This document shows positions 1 to 7,661 of a stretch of 64,000 nt of DNA, piece by piece; position 1 is the first letter of the stretch, and every line of letters starts with the position of its first letter. A program made the position numbers and the translations under genes. The stretch comes from Cystobacter fuscus (lineage in GTDB: Bacteria > Myxococcota > Myxococcia > Myxococcales > Myxococcaceae): positions 11,532,001 to 11,596,000 of the forward strand of contig NZ_CP022098.1 of NCBI RefSeq assembly GCF_002305875.1, given 5' to 3'. The notes beneath the pieces were generated by a model. The model saw only the letters and a program-made list of their open reading frames with translations. It searched no databases and was not told the origin of the DNA.

Positions 1-1
1 G

Positions 2-211
2 GAGTCGATGATCTCCCGGCTCAAGGACGAGGTGGCCAACATCGAGTTCACCCCCTGGTACATCAAGGCGTCGCGCCGGGGACACGACACGGTGGGCAGC
101 CTGGTGGACTTCATCGACGAGCGTCAGCCGCAGGCCCAGGCCGAGACCACGGCGGGCGGCGAGGCCACGCTCGACAACGGGCTCGAGCCACTGGACTCGG
201 AGGCGGCATGA
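2..211 (+). CDS. Acyl carrier protein, C-terminal part (cut by window edge)
   Basis: The window opens inside this gene; 69 codons remain. They read like the second half of an acyl carrier protein: a helix-like stretch after an ESM triplet, then a closing TVGSLVDFI segment typical of ACP helix IV, then a short Ala/Gln/Glu-rich tail. The phosphopantetheine serine is either the Ser of ESM at the very edge or lies outside; I cannot tell which. The stop codon overlaps the ATG of the type III polyketide synthase by four bases (ATGA), which implies translational coupling. The mirror cassette at 4244-7433 also carries an ACP, which supports the call. Inferred role: to hold the fatty-acyl starter loaded by the FAAL at 1320-3173. 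Confidence 0.5.
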   Translation, partial: ESMISRLKDEVANIEFTPWYIKASRRGHDTVGSLVDFIDERQPQAQAETTAGGEATLDNGLEPLDSEAA

Positions 212-1269
212 CGCCGGCAGCACCCGAGCGTCGCCCCACCCTGCTGTCCATCGCATCAGCAGTGCCCCCGCTGTCGCTCACCCAGGAAGAAATCTACGAG
301 GGGCTGTTCAAGGACTGGTTCAAGCAGATCCCCAACGCCCAGCGCATCATCCAGAACACCGGGGTGCGCCGCCGCTTCTTCGCGTGGGATCCCCGTGTGG
401 AGCTCAAGAAGGGCCGGATGGGCGTGGGGGACCGGGTGCGCGTGTACGAGCGCGTCGGCCTCCAGGTCACCGGGGAATCGGTACAGAAGGCGCTGGGCGA
501 GTTGGATCGCTCGCGCGTGGGCGCCTTCACCATGACGACCAACTCGGGCTACTCGGGGCCGGGGTTGGACCTGTACATCGCCAAGAAGCTCGGGCTGCCC
601 TCCAGCATCCGCCGCACCTTCGTGGGGCACATGGGCTGCTTCGCGGCCTTCCCCGTGCTGCGCACCGCCATGGACAGCGTCGCCGCGCGTCCGGACCAGT
701 ACGTCATCGCCAACGCCTCCGAGTACAGCTCGCTGCACTACCACGACACGCCGGACCCCGAGCAGGTGGTGATCCACGGCCTGTTCGGCGACGCGGCGTG
801 CACGGTGGTGATGGGCAGCGCCCCGGACGGCGAGGGCGTGCAGTTCCTGCGCTCGCACACCGAGCAGCTCTACGAGACGCACGAGCTGATGGGCTGGCAC
901 ATGCACAACGACGGGTTCCGCATGAACCTGTCGCCCTACGTGCCCTTCGTGCTCGCCGAGCACGTGGACGACTTCCTGGAGAAGCTGCTCGGCCCCGAGG
1001 GGCTCAAGGCCGGTGACATCAAGCACTGGCTCATCCACCCGGGCGGGCCGAAGATCCTCGAGGGGCTGGGCAAGCAGCTCAAGCTGGACAAGTCGCGCAT
1101 GCGCGCCAGCTGGCACGTGCTCAGCGAGTACGGCAACTGCGGCGCCACCACCGTGCTGCTGGTGCTCGAGGAGGTGCTGCGCTCGGACAACCCCCAGCGC
1201 GGCGAGTACGGCGTGATGATGGGATTCGGACCCGGGCTGACCGTCGAGGGCATCCTGGTCCGCTTCTGA
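208..1269 (+). CDS. Type III polyketide synthase (chalcone/stilbene synthase-like)
   Basis: 353 residues with the thiolase fold of type III PKSs, which extend an acyl starter with malonyl units in one active site and then cyclise it. The catalytic triad is visible: Cys144 (in GHMGCFAAF), His277 (in LIHPGGPK) and Asn310 (in YGNCGATT). The C-terminal GFGPGLTVEG motif is also family-typical. Plant and many bacterial members take CoA starters. Here the upstream ACP overlaps by 4 bases and a FAAL follows after 50 bases, so an ACP-bound fatty acyl starter is likely, giving an alkyl-pyrone, -resorcinol or -resorcylic acid (inferred). KAS III was considered, but the His/Asn contexts and length fit type III PKS better. 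Confidence 0.88.
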   Translation: MTPAAPERRPTLLSIASAVPPLSLTQEEIYEGLFKDWFKQIPNAQRIIQNTGVRRRFFAWDPRVELKKGRMGVGDRVRVYERVGLQVTGESVQKALGELDRSRVGAFTMTTNSGYSGPGLDLYIAKKLGLPSSIRRTFVGHMGCFAAFPVLRTAMDSVAARPDQYVIANASEYSSLHYHDTPDPEQVVIHGLFGDAACTVVMGSAPDGEGVQFLRSHTEQLYETHELMGWHMHNDGFRMNLSPYVPFVLAEHVDDFLEKLLGPEGLKAGDIKHWLIHPGGPKILEGLGKQLKLDKSRMRASWHVLSEYGNCGATTVLLVLEEVLRSDNPQRGEYGVMMGFGPGLTVEGILVRF

Positions 1270-1319
1270 GCCCGGTTCCCCCGGGCCGTTCCTCCACCGC
1301 ATCACCGAGGTCACATCCA

Positions 1320-3173
1320 ATGAGTCAAGAGCGCCAGGAGCCGCTGCGGCGCCAGACGGGTCCCATCGCACTCGGCCCCGGAGCGGGGCGCCACCCGAGC
1401 CGGCAGCTCGCCCCGCGCGCGCCCACCCGCGCCTGGCCCGCCCCCGTGCACACACTGGCCGAGGCCGTGGTGCACTGGGGACGCACCCGCCCCTCCCAGC
1501 CCCTGCTCTACTTCGTGGACCTGGAGGAGCGCCTCACCGTGCTCACCGCGGGGGACGTGCTGCACAACACCCTGCGCCTGGGCGCCAACCTGCACGCGCG
1601 CGGCGTAAGGCACGGGGACCGGGTGGTGCTCTCGTTCGACACCAGCCCCGAGTTCCTCGAGTGCTTCCTGGCCTGCGGGCTGGTGGGCGCCACGCCCTGC
1701 CTCATCGAGCTGCCCTCCTCCAAGGTGTCCGTGCAGGCCTGGGGCGAGCGGCTGCGCGCCAAGCTGCGGCTGCTCGGCGCCCGCGCCATGCTCATTGATC
1801 CGGACTTCGTGGACCTGGCGCACGAGGCGCTCGCCGAGTACACCCCCGAGCCCGGCCAGACGGCCCCCTTCGTGGCCGTGCCGGCGGACCTGGTGGCCGA
1901 CGCCGAGCCCCTCACCCCGCCCACCCTGGACGCGGACGAGACGGCCTTCATCCAGTTCACCTCGGGCACCACGGACGCCCCCAAGGGCGTGCAGATCTCC
2001 CACCGGGCGCTGCTGGCCAACTGCGCGGCCATCGGCGAGGGCGGCGGGTGGGACTCGGATGACCTGATGGTCTGCTGGCTGCCGCTCTTCCACGACATGG
2101 GCCTGGTGGCCAGCGTGCTCGCCTCGCTCGTGCACGGCCTGCCCACGGCGCTCCTGCCGCCCTTCGGCTTCCTGCTCAAGCCCTCGCGCTGGCTGTGGGC
2201 GATCCACGCCTTTCGCGCCACCTCGTGCTTCGCCCCCAACTTCGCCTACCAGCTGTGCGTCAAGCGCATCAAGGACGCGGAGCTGGACGGGTTGGACCTG
2301 AGCGCCTGGAAGCGCGCCTACAACGCCGCGGAGTTCATCCACGCCGACACGGTGCAGCAGTTCACCGAGCGCTTCGGCCCCCATGGCTTCGAGCCGGAGG
2401 CGTGGCGGCCCTCCTACGGCATGGCGGAGATGGTGGTGGGGGTGACGTGCCGCATGCGGGGCGAGCCCCTGCGCGTCGAGACGCTCTCGCGCACGGCCCT
2501 GGCCACGCGGCGCGAGGCCGTGCCCGTGGCCCCGGGCACCCGCGCCGATGCGCTCGTGGTGCACGGCGTGGGCCGGACCCTCAAGGGCATCGAGTTGAAG
2601 ATCGTGGACGAGGAGGGCCAGCCGGTGCCCGAGCGCCACGAGGGAGAAATCCTGCTGCGCGGCACGTCGCTCTTCAGCGGCTACTACCAGAACCCCGAGG
2701 CCACCGGCGCGGTGCTGCGCGACGGCTGGCTGTACACCGGAGACCTGGGCTACCTCGTCGGCAGCGAGCTCTTCATCTGCGGGCGCAGCAAGGATCTCAT
2801 CATCAAGGCGGGGGAGAACCACCACCCGTACACCATGGAGAACGCCGCCGGGCGCGTGGCGGGCGTGCGCGTGGGCTGCGTGGCGGCGGTGGGCGTCAAC
2901 AACGCCCAGACGGGCACCGAGGACATCGTCATCGTGTGCGAGACCACCGAGAGCAAGCCCGACGCGCTGCGCCAACTGTGCAAGCACGTGGAGGAGACCG
3001 TCTTCCAGGGCGCCGGCGTCCGTCCCAACCGCGTCGTCCCCGTGCCGCCCCAGTCCCTGCCCAAGACGACCAGCGGCAAGCTCAAGCGCGCCTACATCCG
3101 CCAGAACATCGAGGAGTTCGAGGCCCTCTCCCTCCTGGTGAAGCCGCCGCCCCCCGTCGCCGTGGTGCACTGA
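1320..3173 (+). CDS. Fatty acyl-AMP ligase (FAAL)
   Basis: 617-residue adenylate-forming enzyme that would activate a free fatty acid as acyl-AMP and pass it to a carrier protein. Visible motifs: P-loop FTSGTTDAPKG; CWLPLFHDMGL and FAPNFAYQLCVKR, both characteristic of FAALs; SYGMAEM in the core; GWLYTGDLGY with GRSKDLII at the domain hinge; and PKTTSGKLKR carrying the C-terminal catalytic Lys. About 45 Pro/Arg-rich residues precede the first conserved block, longer than in the second FAAL at 4244-5998. It is third in the ACP-PKS-FAAL cassette. FAAL rather than acyl-CoA ligase is chosen from the HDMGL/NFAY signatures and the adjacent ACP. Confidence 0.87.
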   Translation: MSQERQEPLRRQTGPIALGPGAGRHPSRQLAPRAPTRAWPAPVHTLAEAVVHWGRTRPSQPLLYFVDLEERLTVLTAGDVLHNTLRLGANLHARGVRHGDRVVLSFDTSPEFLECFLACGLVGATPCLIELPSSKVSVQAWGERLRAKLRLLGARAMLIDPDFVDLAHEALAEYTPEPGQTAPFVAVPADLVADAEPLTPPTLDADETAFIQFTSGTTDAPKGVQISHRALLANCAAIGEGGGWDSDDLMVCWLPLFHDMGLVASVLASLVHGLPTALLPPFGFLLKPSRWLWAIHAFRATSCFAPNFAYQLCVKRIKDAELDGLDLSAWKRAYNAAEFIHADTVQQFTERFGPHGFEPEAWRPSYGMAEMVVGVTCRMRGEPLRVETLSRTALATRREAVPVAPGTRADALVVHGVGRTLKGIELKIVDEEGQPVPERHEGEILLRGTSLFSGYYQNPEATGAVLRDGWLYTGDLGYLVGSELFICGRSKDLIIKAGENHHPYTMENAAGRVAGVRVGCVAAVGVNNAQTGTEDIVIVCETTESKPDALRQLCKHVEETVFQGAGVRPNRVVPVPPQSLPKTTSGKLKRAYIRQNIEEFEALSLLVKPPPPVAVVH

Positions 3174-3263
3174 AAACCTGGTTCACCTGTTTTGGTTGAT
3201 TCCCATATTTTTATAAAAAAGCGCTCGCCTCCTTGCTTGCCCTGATTGCCTGAAGTAGAAGAT

Positions 3264-3290
3264 TTCCAACTTTCCCACGAGGAGTTGGAA
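3264..3290 (+). promoter_or_regulatory. Predicted hairpin over the ribosome-binding site of the metalloprotease
   Basis: TTCCAACT (3264-3271) pairs perfectly with AGTTGGAA (3283-3290); two G-U pairs could extend the stem inward. The GAGGAG ribosome-binding site (3279-3284) lies in the loop and the right arm, and the A of the ATG is the last stem base. The 3174-3263 leader is unusually AT-rich for this genome. This would hide the start until melted or bound. Seen in sequence; function inferred. Confidence 0.4.
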
Positions 3291-4171
3291 TGTCCCGCAG
3301 CGTCGTGTCGATGAGTGGCAAGTTCGCGGTGGTCCTGGGTGCGGTCCTGGCGCTCGGTGGTTGCACCGAGGTCGATCAGGTGCCCGCGGAGGAGGCAGCT
3401 CCCCAGGAGCAGGGGTTCGCGCGCGGCTGTGTGACGAAGGACCTGAGCGAGGCCGAGAGGAACGCGGTGGAGCAGGCCATCGCGGGGACGGTGAAGGGCC
3501 AGGCGCGCACCCCGGGCTCGGTGACCATCAAGGTCTACTGGCACACCATCACCAACACCTCGGGCGCGGGCGCCCTGAGCGCCACGGCGATCGCCAACCA
3601 GATCTCCGTGCTCAACGCCGCCTACTCGAAGACGCCCTTCAAGTTCTCGCTCGTGAGCACGGACACCACCGCCAACAACTCCTGGTACACCACCACGGGC
3701 GGCACCTACGAGTCGGCGATGAAGAACGCGCTGCGCAAGGGTGGCGCGGGCGACCTGAACGTCTACTCCAACAACATGGGCGGCGGCCTGCTGGGCTGGG
3801 CGACCTTCCCCTCCAGCTACTCCTCGCAGCCGAAGATGGACGGCGTGGTCATCCTCTACAGCTCGCTGCCCGGCGGCAGCGCGGCCCCCTTCAACCAGGG
3901 TGACACGGCGACCCACGAGGTCGGCCACTGGCTGGGCCTGTACCACACCTTCCAGGGCGGCTGCACCACCACGAACGACAGCGTGAGCGACACCCCGGCC
4001 GAGTCCACCCCGGCGTCGGGCTGCCCCACGGGCCGCGACACCTGCTCCTCCGCCGGCCTGGACCCCATCACCAACTTCATGGACTACAGCGACGACGCCT
4101 GCATGAACACCTTCTCCACGGGCCAGATCGAGCGCATGGACACCCTGACCAAGCAGTACCGCGGGATCTGA
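3290..4171 (+). CDS. Secreted pappalysin-type (M43) zinc metalloprotease, lipoprotein
   Basis: 293 residues. The N-terminus has a hydrophobic segment ending in LGGC, a lipobox, so the mature protein is probably lipid-anchored or exported. The zinc site HEVGHWLGLYH (His209, Glu210, His213, His219) and the Met-turn NFMDYS (Met264) define an M43/cytophagalysin-like metzincin. Several Cys pairs near the active site would form disulfides. The start at 3290 has GAGGAG six bases upstream and is chosen over the internal ATG eight codons later. It lies between two lipid/polyketide cassettes with its own leader and terminator, so it is probably an independent transcript. Likely role: extracellular proteolysis in predation or development (inferred). 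Confidence 0.9.
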   Translation: MSRSVVSMSGKFAVVLGAVLALGGCTEVDQVPAEEAAPQEQGFARGCVTKDLSEAERNAVEQAIAGTVKGQARTPGSVTIKVYWHTITNTSGAGALSATAIANQISVLNAAYSKTPFKFSLVSTDTTANNSWYTTTGGTYESAMKNALRKGGAGDLNVYSNNMGGGLLGWATFPSSYSSQPKMDGVVILYSSLPGGSAAPFNQGDTATHEVGHWLGLYHTFQGGCTTTNDSVSDTPAESTPASGCPTGRDTCSSAGLDPITNFMDYSDDACMNTFSTGQIERMDTLTKQYRGI

Positions 4172-4197
4172 TCCCCGTCTGAAGTCCCGCCGTCCCC

Positions 4198-4240
4198 GAC
4201 GCCGGAGCACGCCTCACCCGCGTGCCCGGCGTCTTCGTTT
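4198..4240 (+). terminator. Rho-independent terminator after the metalloprotease
   Basis: Stem 4198-4212 pairs with 4220-4233 (GACGCCGG plus GCACGC, one bulged A), with a 7-base loop, followed by TTCGTTTTT. The T-run is on + only, so it serves the metalloprotease, insulating the convergent FAAL that ends at 4244. Confidence 0.75.
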
Positions 4241-4243
4241 TTC

Positions 4244-5998
4244 CTACTCCTCGCGCTCCACCCGGGCGAAGGCCAGCGCGCTCCGGGCCATCTCCACCAT
4301 GAGGCCCACCGTCCTCACCTTCTTGGGCGCGGTGAGCTCGTTGGCGAGGAAGCGCCGCAAGGCCTCGCCACGGCGCAGCTTGCCGCTGGAGGTGCGCGGC
4401 AGCGTGCCCGGCTCCAACACGCGCACCGTGTGGGGCCTCACGCCCGTGCCCGCCACCACCGCCTCGCGCACCCGCTCCTCCAGGCCCTCCACCCGCGCTC
4501 CCGGCGCATGCTCGGCGAGCACCAGCAGGGCCTCGTCCTGGCCATCCTCGGGGGTGAAGCCCAGCGCCACCGCGCACCCCGTGCGCAGGCCGTCCACGCC
4601 CTCCAGCGCCTCCTCGAACTCCTGGGGCGCGTGGTTGGCGCCGCGGATGATGACCAGGTCCTTCGCGCGGCCGGTGAGGAACAGCTCGCCGTCCGCCTCG
4701 AAGCCCAGGTCCCCCGTGTCCAGCCAGCCCGCCTCGTCCAGCGCGCGCACCGTGGCCTCGGGCAGGCCGAAGTAGCCCTCCATCACCGAGGGGCCCCGGG
4801 CGAACACCCGCCCCACGCGCCGCTCCGGCAGCACGTGGCCCAGCGAGTCGCGCACCTGCACCTCGCAGCCCGGCACCGGACGCCCCACGGACACCACCGG
4901 GCGCTCCCCCTCCACCATGCGCCGCTCCGTGGCCAGCACCCGCGCGTCCACTCCCAGCGCGTACGGCCCCCGGCCCGCCACCGGGAAGGTGACGGCGAGC
5001 GACGCCTCGCTCAGCCCGTACACGGGCCGCATCGCCCCCGGCTGGAAGCCCCAGCGCGAGAAGCGCTCGCCAAAGCGCCGCAGCGTCTCCAGCGACACGG
5101 GCTCCGCGCCATTGAGCGCGTGCCTCCAGGCCGACAGGTCCACGCCCTCCAGCTCCGCGTCCTTCACCCGCTTGAGGCACAGCCCATAGGCGAAGTTGGG
5201 CGCGGGCGACACGAAGGCACGGTGGCGCGACAGGGCGCGCAGCCACAGCGCCGGCCGCGCGAGGAACACCTCGGGCGGAATGAGCACCATGCGCCCCGGG
5301 TAGTACAGCGCCGAGAGCAGACAGCCGATGAGCCCCATGTCGTGGTAGAGCGGCAGCCACGACACGCCCACGGCGTCGCCCTCGAGTGGCGGCGGAATCT
5401 CCGCCTCCAGCGCCGCCAGCTGCGCCATCAGGCTGTCGTGGCGCAACGCCACCGGCTTGGGGTCCACCGTGGAGCCCGACGAGAACTGGATGAGGCCCAG
5501 GGACTGGGGCGCGACGGACAGGGCCAGCTCCCCGCCCTCGCGCGACACGTCCTCCACCGTCAGACACCCGAGCCGGGGACGCGCCGCCGCCACGGGCGTG
5601 CCCAACAACAGCCGCACCTTCGAGTCCGTGAGCACCACGGCCGCGCCCGACACCTCCAACATGCGCGCCGTCGAGCGGTGGTACTCCTCCAGCCGGCCCA
5701 GGCGCACCGGGGGATAGAGCGGCACCGGCACCGCGCCCGCCAGCAACGTGCCGAAGAACGCATCCATGAAGCCCGGCGAGGTGGGCAGCAGCAGCGCCAC
5801 CCTGTCTCCGGGCCGCACCCCCAGGTGGTGCAGCCCCGAGGCCGTGCGGCACGCCCGCTCGTACACCTGGGCCCAGGGCAGGTGCGTCTCGCGCTCGGCC
5901 GCGTCCACGAAGACGAGTCCGAGCCGCCCACGGGCCGCGCCCTCCAGGGCCTCGTTGAGCGTGGGGTACTTCACGCGCGGCAGCGGGGGCCCCTTCAT
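4244..5998 (-). CDS. Fatty acyl-AMP ligase (FAAL), second copy
   Basis: 584 residues, starting MKGPPLPRVKYPTL. Motifs: P-loop IQFSSGSTVDPK, SWLPLYHDMGLIG, SPAPNFAYGLCLKR, YGLSEASLAVT, GWLDTGDLGF, GRAKDLVIIRGANHAPQ and LPRTSSGKLRRG with the catalytic Lys. The RGANHxPQ block is strongly typical of FAALs that load carrier proteins. The ATG overlaps the stop of the ACP gene by four bases (5995-5998), so ligase and carrier are translationally coupled. It shares the fold and neighbours of the FAAL at 1320-3173 but is clearly diverged, so the two cassettes are not a recent duplication. Inferred role: loading a fatty acid on the ACP for the type III PKS. Confidence 0.9.
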   Translation of the reverse strand: MKGPPLPRVKYPTLNEALEGAARGRLGLVFVDAAERETHLPWAQVYERACRTASGLHHLGVRPGDRVALLLPTSPGFMDAFFGTLLAGAVPVPLYPPVRLGRLEEYHRSTARMLEVSGAAVVLTDSKVRLLLGTPVAAARPRLGCLTVEDVSREGGELALSVAPQSLGLIQFSSGSTVDPKPVALRHDSLMAQLAALEAEIPPPLEGDAVGVSWLPLYHDMGLIGCLLSALYYPGRMVLIPPEVFLARPALWLRALSRHRAFVSPAPNFAYGLCLKRVKDAELEGVDLSAWRHALNGAEPVSLETLRRFGERFSRWGFQPGAMRPVYGLSEASLAVTFPVAGRGPYALGVDARVLATERRMVEGERPVVSVGRPVPGCEVQVRDSLGHVLPERRVGRVFARGPSVMEGYFGLPEATVRALDEAGWLDTGDLGFEADGELFLTGRAKDLVIIRGANHAPQEFEEALEGVDGLRTGCAVALGFTPEDGQDEALLVLAEHAPGARVEGLEERVREAVVAGTGVRPHTVRVLEPGTLPRTSSGKLRRGEALRRFLANELTAPKKVRTVGLMVEMARSALAFARVEREE

Positions 5999-6276
5999 GG
6001 CGCACCTTCCACGAAGGCGTGCCGGGCGCCGCCCGACAGCCGCGAGGCCACCAGGTGCATGAGATCTCCCACCGTCACCACGCCCATCGAGTCCTCCATG
6101 GACAGGCGGATGCGGAAGCGGTTCTCCAGTTCCACCGCCAGCACCGTGAGGCCCAGGCTGTCGAGCTGGAGATCGCGCATCAGGTGATGCACGGGCTCCA
6201 CCGGGCCACTCCACTCCAGCTCCTGGGAAACGATGCGGCGGATTTCATCGAGGACGACCAGCTCATGCTCAACCAC
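5995..6276 (-). CDS. Acyl carrier protein
   Basis: 93 residues with the phosphopantetheine site LQLDSLGLT (Ser40) followed by LAVELENRFRIRL and a TVGDLMHLV close, the standard four-helix ACP plan. The start is a GTG at 6276 because GGAGGT lies six bases before it and no ATG fits the reading frame at the N-terminus. It sits between the type III PKS (71 bases upstream) and the FAAL (4-base overlap), so it is almost certainly the shuttle carrying the acyl starter from FAAL to PKS. Length is slightly above that of E. coli AcpP, which suggests a dedicated rather than housekeeping carrier. Confidence 0.88.
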   Translation of the reverse strand: MVEHELVVLDEIRRIVSQELEWSGPVEPVHHLMRDLQLDSLGLTVLAVELENRFRIRLSMEDSMGVVTVGDLMHLVASRLSGGARHAFVEGAP

Positions 6277-6347
6277 GGAGTACCTCCGGCAAGGAAGCGA
6301 GGCCCCCCCTGGCAGGAGCCTCGAAAGGGGCGAGCCGTCCCGCCGGC

Positions 6348-7433
6348 TCACCAGCGCAGCAGCACGAGTTCGGCGCAGAAGCCCGGACCCATGGCCATCA
6401 TCACGCCCCAATCTCCGGGCCGGGCCACGCCCGACTCCAGCGTGTCCCCCAGCACGAAGAGCACCGAGGCCGAGGAGAGGTTGCCCACCTCGTGCAGGGA
6501 CCTCCACGAGCGCTCCAGCGAGCCGACCACCAGCTCCAGCGAGTCCTCGAAGGCCTGCAACACCTTGGGACCTCCGGTGTGTGCCACCCAGTGCTTGATG
6601 TCCTTGCGCGTGAGCCCCTGCTCGGCGAGGAAGCCGTCCACGTCCTGGCGGATGTGCTCGCGCACCAACTGCGGCACCTTGGCCGACAGCACCACCTTGA
6701 AGCCCGAATCCACCACGTCCCAGCCCATGATGCGCTCGGTGTCCGGGAAGAGCACCGAGCGGGTGGACATGATGCGCGGCCCCGTGCCCGTAGGGGCCTT
6801 GTCCGCGCCCTGCAACACCACGCACGCCGCCCCGTCCCCGAAGAGCCCGGAGGCGATGATGTTGGGGATGGACAGGTCCTCGCGCTGGAGCGTCAGCGAG
6901 CACAGCTCCACGGTGATGAGCAGCGCCGTCTGGCCCTTCCACGCGCGCAGGTAGTCCGAGGCGCGCGACACCCCCGCCGCCCCCGCCACACACCCCAGCC
7001 CGAAGATGGGCGTGCGCTTCACGTCCGAGCGCATCCGCATGCGGTTCATCAACCGCGCGTCGACGCTCGGCGTGGAGATGCCCGTCACCGTGACGAAGAA
7101 GAGGTGGTCCACGTCCCGCGGCGTGAGCCCCGTGCGCTCCAACGCCTTGCCCACCACCTGCTCGCCCAGCTCGCTGGCCACCTTGATCCACGCGTCGTTG
7201 CGCTGCTGGAAGGTGGTGAGCGTGTTGTACTGCTCGATGGGAAGGGCGAGGAAGCGGCCGTCCACCTGCACCGAGCGATGCAGCTCCTCCAGGCGCTCGA
7301 TGTTGTAGTGCCTCGTGGCCCAGAGATCGCGCAGCGCCCCGATGATCTGCTCCTGCGGGGAGTAGTGCGGCGGAAGCAACCGCTCCACGGCACGGATGAC
7401 AGGAGCGCAGTCCTGGGTGAGTGCGGTGTTCAT
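6348..7433 (-). CDS. Type III polyketide synthase, second copy
   Basis: 361 residues from the ATG at 7433; another ATG at 7442 is in frame, but GAGGG abuts it directly while standing nine bases from the 7433 ATG, so I prefer 7433. The triad is Cys148 (FGLGCVAGAAG), His285 (VAHTGGPK) and Asn318 (HEVGNLSSAS). The GLGCVAG motif is closer to canonical chalcone/alkylpyrone synthases than the HMGCFAA of the first copy. First gene of the PKS-ACP-FAAL operon on -. Type III PKSs condense malonyl units on an acyl starter; the neighbouring ACP and FAAL suggest a free fatty acid enters through acyl-AMP and acyl-ACP (inferred). A palindrome at 7578-7593 lies in its upstream region. Confidence 0.9.
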   Translation of the reverse strand: MNTALTQDCAPVIRAVERLLPPHYSPQEQIIGALRDLWATRHYNIERLEELHRSVQVDGRFLALPIEQYNTLTTFQQRNDAWIKVASELGEQVVGKALERTGLTPRDVDHLFFVTVTGISTPSVDARLMNRMRMRSDVKRTPIFGLGCVAGAAGVSRASDYLRAWKGQTALLITVELCSLTLQREDLSIPNIIASGLFGDGAACVVLQGADKAPTGTGPRIMSTRSVLFPDTERIMGWDVVDSGFKVVLSAKVPQLVREHIRQDVDGFLAEQGLTRKDIKHWVAHTGGPKVLQAFEDSLELVVGSLERSWRSLHEVGNLSSASVLFVLGDTLESGVARPGDWGVMMAMGPGFCAELVLLRW

Positions 7434-7577
7434 CGACGCCATCCCTCGGAAAGAGTGGGGGATCGACGGTTAATCACCCCGCCCCGAGGGTGCGACCTGG
7501 ACGCGGAAGATTGAATGTCCCTGCACTTCCTCCCCTGCGGGACATGCTGGCTGGCTGACAACTGGCCCATCCAACAC

Positions 7578-7593
7578 GTGACCCTGGGGTCAC
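7578..7593. promoter_or_regulatory. Candidate operator palindrome upstream of the type III PKS operon
   Basis: GTGACCC and GGGTCAC form perfect 7-base arms around a 2-base centre, 145 bases before the PKS start and inside a 228-base gap. There is no T-run on either side, so an operator fits better than a terminator. Confidence 0.35.
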
Positions 7594-7661
7594 GCCTGTC
7601 GGGCAATGAACAGTCAATGAGACCGAGGTGCAATGACTCCGCGTGCGAGAGGGAGGGGGGC

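Noticed and set aside
208-1269. KAS III (FabH) identity for the thiolase-fold genes
   Set aside because: The Cys-His-Asn contexts and C-terminal GFGPG/MGPG motif match type III PKSs, and the neighbours are FAALs rather than fatty acid synthesis genes.
256-1455. Long open frame on the minus strand opposite the first type III PKS
   Set aside because: Low-complexity Ala/Arg/Gly/His-rich translation; a shadow of the strongly conserved PKS in GC-rich DNA.
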